Positions 1 to 9,323 of a stretch of 64,000 nucleotides of DNA are shown here, piece by piece. A model generated the notes under the pieces. It did not search any database. It saw only the letters and a program-made list of their open reading frames with translations, and was not told the DNA's origin. Source of the DNA: CAYQOX01 sp964419335 (GTDB taxonomy: Bacteria > Hinthialibacterota > Hinthialibacteria > Hinthialibacterales > Hinthialibacteraceae); contig CAYQOX010000016.1 in the NCBI GenBank assembly GCA_964419335.1, forward strand, positions 1 through 64,000, written 5' to 3'. A program made the translations under genes and the position numbers. How positions within the stretch are numbered: position 1 is the first letter of the stretch; every line of letters starts with the position of its first letter.

Positions 1-105
1 AGTTTGAAAATGTTTGAGGTAAGACGGAGTGCTTATGTGTACAAATTTGTGTACAAGGGTTATTTTGGAAGGATTTATAATCGATTGTAAGTCCAGTAAA
101 ATCAA

Positions 106-182
<77 letters not shown>

Positions 183-356
183 GCGTAAACAAATTATAAC
201 AAGACTACTTTCTTTGTTCTAGGCCCTAATAAAAAAAATTGTGATTTAATTTCTTTGGTTTGGCTTTCTTTATGATTTTCGATTTTCATAATAGGATATA
301 GGAAAGAATCGGGTTGGTCAATCATTGAACAAAATTTTACTAAAGGAGAGTGGAGA

Positions 357-1310
357 ATGAACATGAAACGCCGGCATTTTTTTTATACCGCGGGTCTGGG
401 TGTTGCGGCCATGAGTGCTTATGGTTCTTCGGCGTATGCCGCAGAAGATAACGGGATCAAAATTGGTATTTGCGATTGGAATCTTCGCAACGAAAAGAAT
501 CAAGGAGGAAACTGTAAGCCAGAATTTATCCCGATCGCCAAAAAAGCCCACCTCGATGGGATCCAAGTCAGCGTCGGAACGAATCCCGACAATATCCCTC
601 TGCGTGACCCTGAAGTTCGAAAACAATACATTGAATTGGGAAAAGAGCATGGAATCGAATTTCCCTCTGTGGCGGCAGGAAGTATTTTAAACTCTATCCC
701 GCTTGCGACTGAACCCCAATCCGCTGTATATGTGATTGATGCTGTCGAAGCAGCGGCCGCGTTGGGTTCAACAAATATCCTCATGGCTTTCTTTGGCAAT
801 GGGGACTTGCGTCTACGTGACAGCCGCGGAAATATGCGTTTGTTACGTCGGGAGCCATATCGAATATATGAACTCGATAGTAAAAAAGTCACCCGTGTGG
901 TTGAAGCGCTTCGCCAAATTGCCCCTCGCGCCGAGGATGCAGGAATCGCTTTGGGCTTAGAAAACACGCTCACGGCCGAACAAAACTTGGAGATTATCGA
1001 CCATGTTGGCTCGGATATCGTACAGGTCTATTACGATGTGGGGAATTCGACCAGCAATGGTTACGATGTCCCTTCAGAACTTCGGATGCTGGGAAATGAC
1101 CGCATTTGTGAAATTCATCTCAAGGATAATGGCAAGGATGTCGTTGTGTTTGATGAACCAAATGCGCAATTGAATTGGCCTGAAATCAACAAGGCCTTAA
1201 AAGATATCAACTATGATAAATGGTTTGTGATTGAGGAAAGCGGTCATCAGAATCACTTCATCGAAGATACGCAGACCAACGTCGCTTTTGCTAAAGAAGC
1301 CTTGGCGTAA
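357..1310 (+). CDS. Tat-exported sugar phosphate isomerase/epimerase (AP_endonuc_2-like TIM barrel)
   Basis: A 317-residue protein. The N-terminus KRRHFFYTAG followed by a hydrophobic stretch ending in SAYA is a twin-arginine signal, so export to the periplasm is predicted. The rest reads as a xylose-isomerase-like TIM barrel: IGICDWNLR at the first strand, LGLENT mid-protein, VYYDVGNS, and EIHLKDN near the end, where the family places metal-binding acidic and His residues. Families of this kind isomerise or epimerise sugars or polyols; the substrate cannot be read. The start is supported by AAAGGAG/TGGAG just upstream. A second, divergent Tat isomerase lies at 13734-14660. A strong terminator follows, so it appears to be a single-gene unit. 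Confidence 0.85.
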   Translation: MNMKRRHFFYTAGLGVAAMSAYGSSAYAAEDNGIKIGICDWNLRNEKNQGGNCKPEFIPIAKKAHLDGIQVSVGTNPDNIPLRDPEVRKQYIELGKEHGIEFPSVAAGSILNSIPLATEPQSAVYVIDAVEAAAALGSTNILMAFFGNGDLRLRDSRGNMRLLRREPYRIYELDSKKVTRVVEALRQIAPRAEDAGIALGLENTLTAEQNLEIIDHVGSDIVQVYYDVGNSTSNGYDVPSELRMLGNDRICEIHLKDNGKDVVVFDEPNAQLNWPEINKALKDINYDKWFVIEESGHQNHFIEDTQTNVAFAKEALA

Positions 1311-1332
1311 TTTGTTGTTAAACGCGTTCATG

Positions 1333-1370
1333 AAAACTCCCTCTAACCTTGGTTGGAGGGAGTTTTGTTT
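1333..1370 (+). terminator. Rho-independent terminator
   Basis: AAAACTCCCTC (1333-1343) pairs with GAGGGAGTTTT (1356-1366). An inner AACC/GGTT stem extends the hairpin, and a T-rich run follows. It lies just after the Tat isomerase gene. Confidence 0.85.
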
Positions 1371-1455
1371 TACAGTTTTCAGAGACAAGGACGAAAAAGA
1401 ATGATAGATTGCTTCGTAGGAAACCATGAACTGAGATTGGCGGTATAGATCGAAG

Positions 1456-2784
1456 ATGCCGGATGCCATCCCTTCTCATTCCTTGCAACTGTGGGTGCAA
1501 GGGGGATTCTCTAAGAGTCTCCAAACCTTACTCAAGGGTGGAGCCCAACAAGCCACGGTTTTAAATCATTCAGCCGGGGGCAAACTTACTCTTATCTTGC
1601 AAGGACAAACGTTCACATTGGAAACCAAAGGGACGGGGTTCAAACCGGGGAATCAAGTTATGTTGCGCATGTCCGGCGAGCGGGTTATTATTCAATCGCG
1701 CGTTCGTAGTTCTTCGCATGAAGCAAAAACCGTGAGTGCGAAGACTTTAGCTTCCACTCTGACAGCCATGGGCGTATCCTCAGAACAATCTCAACCCCTT
1801 GCCCGTGCCATGATCCAAGCGGGAATGCCGCTTGAACCCCAGGTGTTGAAAACATTAACCGACCTATTGGGAAAAATCTTTTCTGAGCAAACCGCGGGAT
1901 TGACCTATTTATTGAGTCGCGGATTTGTGATCACTCCCTCACTAGTCTCAGTTTTAACACGTTTGTTTTCTAATAGACAGCGTCCTGGCGAAGCGACTCA
2001 CCGGCTTCTTTTAGGTTTGTCTGGATTACTCAGCGATTTAGACGAGTTGGAAGAGCCCCTTATTCGTCCGCATCACCGCGATCAACTTGGTGATTTGCTG
2101 CATCAATTGCATGAACGAATTCCCACGTTTTCTTCCAGTACCAATACCCCTTCGGAAGAAGAGTGGGCTGAGTTGATTCGTAGCGTTCTCACCACGTCAG
2201 AAGCATTGCTGCAAAAACATGGCGCGGAAGGAAAGAACTCTTTTGCTGAATTGCATCTTCGATTATTGATCTTGTTGCATGAATTGAAGCCTATGGTTGA
2301 GGGGACTGCTCAGGAAGCAAAATGGCGTGCTCTTCTTTCCCAAGCCCAAGAAGCCTACGAAGCACTGGCAAGCCAATCATTGCGCAATCAACCCCTTCAG
2401 GATTCATTCCAGACGCCGATTTATCTTCAACTCCCCATCAGCCTTGATGACGAACAACAAACACTGGAATTACTTTACATATCAAAAGATTCTGGTAATA
2501 AGTCCGGCAATCTTGATCTTCGTTTAGATTTGTCATCTCTTGGACCCTTGTTCATTTCAATTCAATGGTCTCAGCAAAGCCTTACTCTCTCTCTTGTTTG
2601 TGAAAGTGAGAATGTTTCGAATTTTTTGCAAGACTCGGTCCATATGCTCGAATCAACCCTGCGCGAGAAAGGTTTTGTCGTCCAGGCGATTCATGTTCAC
2701 GTCGATGAGATTCCTACCACTCTTGAACCGAAAAATTCTCCTCCACCTTCATTTTCCCAAGAGGGTTTGGATATACGTATTTAG
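1456..2784 (+). CDS. FliK-like flagellar hook-length control protein
   Basis: A 442-residue protein with no signal peptide. Residues about 15-80 form a beta-rich N-terminal module (LTLILQGQTFTLET, KPGNQVMLRMSG) like that of many FliK proteins. A helical linker follows. Residues about 315-425 match the FliK C-terminal (Flg_hook) pattern: LDLRLDLSSLGPLFISIQW, then LSLVCESENVSNFLQDS and LESTLREKGFVVQAIHVHV. FliK acts as the export ruler and specificity switch during hook assembly. No other export or hook gene is adjacent; the flagellins are 31 kb away, so the flagellar genes are scattered. The upstream ribosome site is weak (GAAG). Confidence 0.68.
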   Translation: MPDAIPSHSLQLWVQGGFSKSLQTLLKGGAQQATVLNHSAGGKLTLILQGQTFTLETKGTGFKPGNQVMLRMSGERVIIQSRVRSSSHEAKTVSAKTLASTLTAMGVSSEQSQPLARAMIQAGMPLEPQVLKTLTDLLGKIFSEQTAGLTYLLSRGFVITPSLVSVLTRLFSNRQRPGEATHRLLLGLSGLLSDLDELEEPLIRPHHRDQLGDLLHQLHERIPTFSSSTNTPSEEEWAELIRSVLTTSEALLQKHGAEGKNSFAELHLRLLILLHELKPMVEGTAQEAKWRALLSQAQEAYEALASQSLRNQPLQDSFQTPIYLQLPISLDDEQQTLELLYISKDSGNKSGNLDLRLDLSSLGPLFISIQWSQQSLTLSLVCESENVSNFLQDSVHMLESTLREKGFVVQAIHVHVDEIPTTLEPKNSPPPSFSQEGLDIRI

Positions 2785-2965
2785 TTCGATGGAATAGTCT
2801 TTGATTTTCGCTATGGCTAGACTCTTACCTCAATAGATTAAGGATGCTTGAATGCGGATGGAACAACAAACCATTGAAGACAGGTCAGTACAATACTTAT
2901 CCGAAATCAGTGGACAAAATCAATTAGAATGATATCCAAGGTTTTTCTTGAAAATGGAGTCTGCC

Positions 2966-4324
2966 ATGAATCAAAAGGAGATGCCCCCAATTTCTGCCCA
3001 AAAAAATTGGCCCCATCCCAAACATATTTTTCGTCATACCGATCTTCTTGCGGTGGGATTCGGAACCACTGTAGCCATGTGGGCTTTTGGTTATGTTGCC
3101 CGCTTTCCATGGGTGGAATTGTCACCAGCGATTCTATTTTTAGGGTTATTTCTTATAATGCTGTTGGGAGGATATGCTGCGGGACGCTATACAGCTTATG
3201 GTTGGCGAGGTGGATTGTGTGCCTCACTGCTTATCTCTGTGTTGAACTTGCTCATTCTTGGAAGTTTGATCACCGGAGATCAACCAAATCAAATCGTGCC
3301 GAGTGCTCTCTTTTGGCTCCCTGGCTCTTTTCTATTCTTTGCTATGACGGGGACTCTTGGTGGATGGTTTGGGTCTCTCCAGTCACCAAGATCGATTCAA
3401 CCTAACTGGTGTGCTATACTCGCCTATGTGGCTGCGATAGCGACATTTCTTTTACTTATCGCGGGGGGATTGGTTACCAGTTTTCAGGAAGGATTGTCAG
3501 TCCCAGATTGGCCAAATTCGTATGGCTATAACATGTTTTTATATCCTTTATCACGAATGACGGGCGGGATTTATTACGAACATTCGCATCGGCTGTTGGG
3601 GGCTTTGGTGGGTTTGACCACCATGATTCTCTGTATCAATTATTACTTGGTAGAATCGCGTGGTTGGCTTCGACGGCTTACCGTAATTGCGTTTGTCTTA
3701 GTGATTCTTCAAGGTGTGCTGGGAGGGCTGCGTGTGACAGGTCATTTTACTCTCTCCGACTCCTTTGACGATACGCGCCCTAATATCTATCTTGCGATTC
3801 TTCATGGCGTGGCGGGGCAAATCTTTTTTGCGCTTATGGTAGCCATTAGTTTTTTCGCATCAACTTATTGGAAGCGAAACCCCACGGTCACTTTTTCTCC
3901 TTCCGCTTCTACCGAGCGTAAACTTAACATAATATTATTCTCTTTGCTTCTCCTTCAACTTGTTTTTGGCGCAATCTTACGCCACATAGAAGGCGGTTTG
4001 CTTGTTCATATCACTTTAGCCTCCATTATTTTTATTTTCATCATGATTAACAGCCTTCGGGTTTGGGGACTCTATCCGACCCAGCGCCTTTTTCAAATTC
4101 TTGGTCCCACTTTCATTACGTTGGCGGTTCTGCAAATTGTTCTAGGGTTTTGTGCTCTTTATGCCATATCGACCACAGAAGTAGAAAGCGTGCCCACAAA
4201 AGTCGATATCGTATTCACTACTCTGCATCAGATTGTTGGAGCCTTTTTATTAGCTGCTTCGTTATTAATGCTTCTATGGAGTTACCGGGGAATTGTGCCA
4301 GTGATGAAGAAAAGTGGAATCTAA
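2966..4324 (+). CDS. ctaA: Heme A synthase (COX15/CtaA family) with extra N-terminal membrane segments
   Basis: A polytopic membrane protein of about 452 residues. The C-terminal two thirds is a duplicated four-helix CtaA bundle: GGLVTS, GLSVPDWPNSYG, EHSHRLLGA, LRVTGHFTLSD, ILHGVAGQ, then RHIEGGLLVHI and LHQIVGAF. The four His positions match the heme ligands of the family. CtaA oxidises the heme O methyl group to a formyl for heme A oxidases, implying aerobic respiration. About 150 residues with extra hydrophobic segments precede the CtaA core. The start at 2966 is preferred because GGAG sits 6 nt upstream; in-frame TTG 2948 and ATG 2954 are alternatives. No oxidase subunit or CtaB gene is in the window. 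Confidence 0.88.
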   Translation: MNQKEMPPISAQKNWPHPKHIFRHTDLLAVGFGTTVAMWAFGYVARFPWVELSPAILFLGLFLIMLLGGYAAGRYTAYGWRGGLCASLLISVLNLLILGSLITGDQPNQIVPSALFWLPGSFLFFAMTGTLGGWFGSLQSPRSIQPNWCAILAYVAAIATFLLLIAGGLVTSFQEGLSVPDWPNSYGYNMFLYPLSRMTGGIYYEHSHRLLGALVGLTTMILCINYYLVESRGWLRRLTVIAFVLVILQGVLGGLRVTGHFTLSDSFDDTRPNIYLAILHGVAGQIFFALMVAISFFASTYWKRNPTVTFSPSASTERKLNIILFSLLLLQLVFGAILRHIEGGLLVHITLASIIFIFIMINSLRVWGLYPTQRLFQILGPTFITLAVLQIVLGFCALYAISTTEVESVPTKVDIVFTTLHQIVGAFLLAASLLMLLWSYRGIVPVMKKSGI

Positions 4325-4552
4325 TGCTTTTTCTTTTCTCCGATATTCACTATAATAGTCGATGTAATATGGGACCATACAGTAATTCTAAGGATGAGGA
4401 CAAGCCATACAATCATAGGAATAAGGACATAGGAAACTTGAAGATTGGAAGATGGAAGTTACCCTTTTTTATGACCTTTGATTTAAAGTTTCTTAAAATT
4501 GTAACTTGAGACGTTATTTTCATGTAATAATGGCTTGTAAAATGGGATAAAA

Positions 4553-5251
4553 ATGAAGAAAAATGTTAATCTAAAAAACTTTTCCGGTGTGCTTCCTTTA
4601 TTTCCTCTACCCAACGTCGTTCATTTTCCGAATACCATGCTTCCCCTTCATATTTTTGAAAAACGATATCGAAAATTATTAGAGGATGCACTCAAAGGGG
4701 AAAAGATGATCGGAATGGCGACGCTTAAACCCGGATGGGAAGAAAAATACCAGGGGAATCCCGATATTTATTCGGTGGCTTGTCTGGGCTCTATTGTTGA
4801 GCATGAACCACTCAAAGACGGCCGCAGCAACATTCTTCTTCTCGGTGTAAAACGAGTAAAGATCAAAAATATTGTAAAACCACGGCCGTACCGATCGGCT
4901 GAAGTCGAGATACTCGAAGATAAGAAGGACTCTCTTTCTCCAGAAGAAACCAAGAAATTACAAAATCACCTGTTTAATTTATATGGGGAAACCGTCATAG
5001 AATATGCGGGAACAGGTATCGAATATCCAACCTTGTCTACGATGAAACTCAAAATAGGCGATTTAACCGACATCTTGTCGGCGTGTCTTGGTCTCCCCAT
5101 CGAAGATATGATCTATCTTTTGGGCGAGGTTCATGTTGGGAAACGTGCCGAGTTCTTGATACAACGTATGGAACGTATGTTGAAGAAGGGAGGTCCGAAA
5201 ATCATTCCCTCGGAGCCAACCTCGGACTTTCCCAATGTACGCCTCAATTAA
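4553..5251 (+). CDS. Lon N-terminal (substrate-binding) domain protein
   Basis: A 232-residue soluble protein. LPLFPLPNVVHFPNTMLPLHIFEKRYRKLLEDAL is the hallmark start of the LON substrate-binding domain, and GMATLKP plus a later GRSNILLLGVKRVKI fit the same fold. The AAA+ and protease parts of Lon are absent, and the length is normal for stand-alone LON-domain proteins. The biochemical role of these short proteins is poorly defined; substrate recruitment is a guess. About 230 AT-rich bases separate it from the heme A synthase gene. Confidence 0.85.
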   Translation: MKKNVNLKNFSGVLPLFPLPNVVHFPNTMLPLHIFEKRYRKLLEDALKGEKMIGMATLKPGWEEKYQGNPDIYSVACLGSIVEHEPLKDGRSNILLLGVKRVKIKNIVKPRPYRSAEVEILEDKKDSLSPEETKKLQNHLFNLYGETVIEYAGTGIEYPTLSTMKLKIGDLTDILSACLGLPIEDMIYLLGEVHVGKRAEFLIQRMERMLKKGGPKIIPSEPTSDFPNVRLN

Positions 5252-5309
5252 CCGTCTTCCTTGCGCTACAATGTCGCCATGAAACAACATTTATTTTCAT
5301 GGTGGGATT

Positions 5310-6527
5310 ATGATTGAAGCCATCGATGTGGGTAAGTGTTACCCGGTTTATCGTCATCCACTACATCGTGTAATCGAAGCGGTTGGTTTAAAGAAATCTC
5401 TTCATTGGGATTTTTGGGCACTGCGGAATATTTATTTTACTATCAATCGCGGTTCCTCTTTTGGCATCGTAGGACATAACGGTGCTGGTAAATCAACCTT
5501 ACTTAAAATGCTATCCGGCATTACCCATCCTACGGAGGGGGCCATTCAGGTGGGAGGCTCGATTGCCTCGATCCTCGAGCTAGGAACTGGGTTTCATCAT
5601 GAATTTTCGGGTCGTAATAACATTTATTTGAATTGTGCGCTGCAGGGCTATACGCGCGAAGAGACCGACCGCCTTCTTCCCCATATTTTAGAATTCTCTG
5701 AATTGGAATCCTTTATTGACCAGCCAGTGCGTACCTATTCTACCGGGATGTATCTACGATTGGCTTTTGCGGTGGCGACCGCTGTGGATCCCGATATACT
5801 TATTGTAGATGAAGCTCTCTCGGTTGGAGATGAGCATTTCCGTAACAAATGCCTTGACCGCATGAATGAGTTTAAAGCCAAGGGAAAAACCATTGTATTG
5901 GTGTCTCATGATTTGAGCACGGTGCGTCATTTTTGTTCTCAGGTCGCCTTGTTGGATCAAGGCAAAATCATTGCATTGGGAAAACCCGATGAAGTACTTG
6001 ATCATTATTTAGAAATGGTCCATAACCAAAGTTCCACCCAACGCCCTCTGTTGTCTCCGGCTTATGGGCAACCGCGCTGGGGTTCGCATGAGATCGAAGT
6101 GAATGAGATCATGATGTACAAAGAGAATGGTACGTCATCTTCTCTATTCGATACAGGAGATCGGGTGGTGATTGATGCCGATTTCCAGGTCCATGCTCCC
6201 GTCCAGGGAGTTGTTTTTGGGTATCAAATTTACCGTTCCGATGGGACCTATGTCCATGGATCGAATCATTTTTGGCATCTGCAAAAACAAGCTTATGACT
6301 TTCTCAACCCAGGCGAAAGCAGACGTATCCGTTGCGTGATCCCCAAACTTCCCTTATTGCCAGGGCAGTATTATCTTACGATGTGTTGTTATAATCAATT
6401 TGATGGATTTCCCCAGGCGGTCGATCATTGGGAGCGGGCCTATATTTTTACCATAAGCGAACGTATGAACGATCAACATGGGATATTCGCTATGGATACG
6501 GAATGGTCTCTCCTTAACGTAAAATAA
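5310..6527 (+). CDS. Wzt-type ABC transporter ATP-binding protein with C-terminal glycan-binding domain
   Basis: 405 residues. The nucleotide-binding domain has Walker A GHNGAGKST, the signature YSTGMYLRLAFA, Walker B DILIVDEALSVGD and the switch VLVSHD. The STGM signature and the VGDEHF loop are typical of polysaccharide exporters (Wzt, TagH). Residues about 250-400 form a beta-sandwich Wzt C-terminal domain (FDTGDRVVIDADFQV, VFGYQIYRSDGTYVHG), which in O-antigen systems recognises the modified chain end. It heads a run with a methyltransferase fusion and a GT4 enzyme, which fits a chain-terminated surface glycan. The partner permease (Wzm) is not in the window. Confidence 0.9.
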   Translation: MIEAIDVGKCYPVYRHPLHRVIEAVGLKKSLHWDFWALRNIYFTINRGSSFGIVGHNGAGKSTLLKMLSGITHPTEGAIQVGGSIASILELGTGFHHEFSGRNNIYLNCALQGYTREETDRLLPHILEFSELESFIDQPVRTYSTGMYLRLAFAVATAVDPDILIVDEALSVGDEHFRNKCLDRMNEFKAKGKTIVLVSHDLSTVRHFCSQVALLDQGKIIALGKPDEVLDHYLEMVHNQSSTQRPLLSPAYGQPRWGSHEIEVNEIMMYKENGTSSSLFDTGDRVVIDADFQVHAPVQGVVFGYQIYRSDGTYVHGSNHFWHLQKQAYDFLNPGESRRIRCVIPKLPLLPGQYYLTMCCYNQFDGFPQAVDHWERAYIFTISERMNDQHGIFAMDTEWSLLNVK

Positions 6528-6572
6528 AAACAATCGTAAAACAATACGAAGATTTGGTTTCTGAAGCAATCT

Positions 6573-9323
6573 ATGAAAAAACAACAGATCTCTAAACAAT
6601 TAGACCAACAATATGATAAAGGGTATTTCCATGGCGTAGGGAGTGGCTATGGAAAAGCGGGGTATGAAAAAGAACACGAAGATTGGACCCCGCTATTAAA
6701 ACTGGTAAAGACCTATTTTACGAAAACCCCTTTGTGGCTGGATGTTGGCTGTGCTTATGGATTTCTACTTCAACAAGCGCTTCATGTTGGCATCCCCGCT
6801 TTTGGTACGGATATTAGTTCTTATGCGTTACGCTGGCAAAAAAGTGTGCGCAATCAGCTTGTCCAATCATTGGCAGAGCAGTTGCCTTTCCATAAAAAGA
6901 GTGTGGATGTCGTGAGTCTTTTCGACATTCTCGAACATGTTCCACATCCGGAACAGGTTATCGATGAAGTTTCTCGAGTCTTAAAACCCGAAGGACTTTT
7001 GTTTTTATCTACTCCAGATCCTATATATTTTGATCGTAAAGAATCCACTCATGTGCATGAACGACCTCCCTCTTATTGGGTGGATTTGTTGCAGCGGAAA
7101 GGCTACAAAGTACAACTGCGTTTTGGCGATCCCATGTATACCATTGAAATGATCGCAACTCGTAAGCCTCATGAAAATTGGGTGAAGCTCTGCTCGGATT
7201 ATTTAAAGCAGCGATTTGGCTTCGTCGACAAAATGGCGGTAGAGCATGAGGACCTGCATTGCATTCCTCGCCGTATGGGGATTGAAGATGAACTCAATGA
7301 TGAAACCGCATTGTATGTATTGAATGCTTCTAAACAGCCTTTACGCATGCTCTTTTTCATCCAAAGCACAGAAGAACATCGTCCCGATGTGTATTTGGGT
7401 GATTTAAAACTACGTTATGAGGGCATGAGCCACGAAGGAGAAACGTATTTACATCAATGGCGGGCCGTGCATGTCCCTCCCGGAGGACGATTTGTTACCT
7501 TTCGTTCTTCAGGGGAGGCGTTGAACGTGCAACGTTTTATTATCAAAGCCCACGATATCGATCGCGATCAATTTTTAAAAGAACTTCCCTTTGACCATTA
7601 TCAACGATATCAATTGATCGTCGACATTCTGAAAGAAATGGATGCGCGGAATATCTCTGTTCTCGATGTCGGAGGAGCCTATGGGTATCTCCCTCTCTTC
7701 CTTCCTGATTATGATGTTACCGTTGCCGATGTCACGTGGGAGGACCATCCTTGCGCGGTTGGCTATGATGGAAACGTTTTGCCCTACGAAAATCAATCTT
7801 TCGACCTGGTTCTTTCTGTCGATACGTTAGAGCACATACCTGCTGCCCATCGGAAATCTTTTTTGGATGATCTTACGCGCGTCTCCCGTGATATGGTTAT
7901 TGTATGTGGCCCCTTTGATGAACCTCATGTCGCCGATGCGGAAATGGTCTTACGTGAGTTTATTACGACTCAATTAAAGAGCAGCGATCGTTTTCTGGAT
8001 GAACATCAAATGTTCACCCTGCCCAAACGGGAAGAGACTTTGGAAGGGCTGCAAGATAACGGCTTTACTACGGTGGAACTTCCCAACGGGTATTTACCAC
8101 GCTGGTTATCGATGCAATTGGCAGGCTTTGCGTTGGGGATTGCTCCTGAATTAATTGAGGGGAAACATAAATTAAATACGTTATATAATTCTCACTATTA
8201 CACGATGGATAACCGGCACCCCGCTTATCGCATAGTTATGGTTTCCCGCCGCGAAGGGCTCTCGCATTCGTTTAAGCAAATTCTAAAAAATCTGGTTTCT
8301 TCACGCGAAAAAGAGCCTACTTCTGTCATATGGAACATTGCTTCGTTAATTGTTTCTCTTTCTCATTTCAGTTTATTGCAGGAAAAAGAAAAACACTTGC
8401 AAACTCAGGGGGAGAGAATCGACAATCTTTTAGATCATTCCAACCAATTACAACGTGCCAATGAAAAACAGGATGTTTACGTGGCACGTTTATTGGATCA
8501 TTTGAATAATTTAGAAAATGCCATCTCCAACGAACGCAGCGAGCGTTCCAAATTACATGAACACACGGAAAATTTAGATCAAATCATTCAATCCCAAACC
8601 CAGTACCTGCAATCGCTGCAAGCGCATTGTGATCATTTGTTAATCGAGCAAAAAAAAGAACTACAATCTGACTTGGCAAAACATGTTAATAATTTAGTTT
8701 TACATTATAAGGACACTGAAAATCTAATCCATCGAATGCAGGAGCATGCAACTCACCTTCAGCATTTGTTGTCTGAACAGCAAAAACATTCACACAACTT
8801 GCAGGAAATATTGAATCAAAAAGAGGCGCATTATGAGCAGGCTTTAAATGAGCAAAGAGCCCATAGCAAGAATTTGGAATCGCTTCTCACCTCGACGCAC
8901 ACTCATTCAAAAAATCTAGAGGTCTTGCTCAAGGACAAAGATCTTCAACTCGCGAAGGAAACTCAACGACTGCAAAAAATTCGCACAGCTGTGGAAGAGA
9001 TTATTAATCAATTGCGGAGTTATGAAACGCTTGATTCTGTCCCTTCCAACGAAGAAGAACATCTCGAAATGAAACTGAGGGTTGTACTGGATTATCTTCG
9101 TAATTTAGACCACGAATGGTTACGTATCCAACGTGTCGCCGGGCTCGATCATAACCCATCACGGATTCAGTCAAGTAGGATTTTGCGCGATCAAATTGTT
9201 CAATGGCTCGATGAACAAGAAAAACATAAGACCCAATTGGAAGGCATTTGCCGCTCACCCGCCTATCGTTTATTGGCTTATTTGGGGTGGATTCCCAAAC
9301 CGGAGGATATTACGGAAGAATGA
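6573..9323 (+). CDS. Double SAM-dependent methyltransferase with long C-terminal coiled coil
   Basis: 916 residues. Methyltransferase domain 1 lies at about 45-195 (LWLDVGCAYGFLL, DVVSLFDILEHVPHPEQV, LKPEGLLFLSTPD). A beta-rich spacer at about 230-330 follows. Domain 2 lies at about 345-480 (SVLDVGGAYGYLPLF, FDLVLSVDTLEHIP). Heptad-rich coiled coil with many His, Gln and Glu runs from about 590 to 850, and the tail reads SPAYRLLAYLGWIPKP. By analogy with WbdD-type enzymes, a methyltransferase plus coiled coil can cap glycan chains and set their length; that role is inference. The stop overlaps the next start (ATGA), so the two genes are translationally coupled. Confidence 0.85.
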   Translation: MKKQQISKQLDQQYDKGYFHGVGSGYGKAGYEKEHEDWTPLLKLVKTYFTKTPLWLDVGCAYGFLLQQALHVGIPAFGTDISSYALRWQKSVRNQLVQSLAEQLPFHKKSVDVVSLFDILEHVPHPEQVIDEVSRVLKPEGLLFLSTPDPIYFDRKESTHVHERPPSYWVDLLQRKGYKVQLRFGDPMYTIEMIATRKPHENWVKLCSDYLKQRFGFVDKMAVEHEDLHCIPRRMGIEDELNDETALYVLNASKQPLRMLFFIQSTEEHRPDVYLGDLKLRYEGMSHEGETYLHQWRAVHVPPGGRFVTFRSSGEALNVQRFIIKAHDIDRDQFLKELPFDHYQRYQLIVDILKEMDARNISVLDVGGAYGYLPLFLPDYDVTVADVTWEDHPCAVGYDGNVLPYENQSFDLVLSVDTLEHIPAAHRKSFLDDLTRVSRDMVIVCGPFDEPHVADAEMVLREFITTQLKSSDRFLDEHQMFTLPKREETLEGLQDNGFTTVELPNGYLPRWLSMQLAGFALGIAPELIEGKHKLNTLYNSHYYTMDNRHPAYRIVMVSRREGLSHSFKQILKNLVSSREKEPTSVIWNIASLIVSLSHFSLLQEKEKHLQTQGERIDNLLDHSNQLQRANEKQDVYVARLLDHLNNLENAISNERSERSKLHEHTENLDQIIQSQTQYLQSLQAHCDHLLIEQKKELQSDLAKHVNNLVLHYKDTENLIHRMQEHATHLQHLLSEQQKHSHNLQEILNQKEAHYEQALNEQRAHSKNLESLLTSTHTHSKNLEVLLKDKDLQLAKETQRLQKIRTAVEEIINQLRSYETLDSVPSNEEEHLEMKLRVVLDYLRNLDHEWLRIQRVAGLDHNPSRIQSSRILRDQIVQWLDEQEKHKTQLEGICRSPAYRLLAYLGWIPKPEDITEE

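Noticed and set aside
1..105. Direct repeat of TGTGTACAA near 35-57
   Set aside because: Only two short copies with no array or other element; likely chance.
2852..2932. 26-codon frame with AAGGA seven bases upstream, between the FliK-like and heme A synthase genes
   Set aside because: Too short to judge; no family resemblance, and an overlapping frame of similar length exists.
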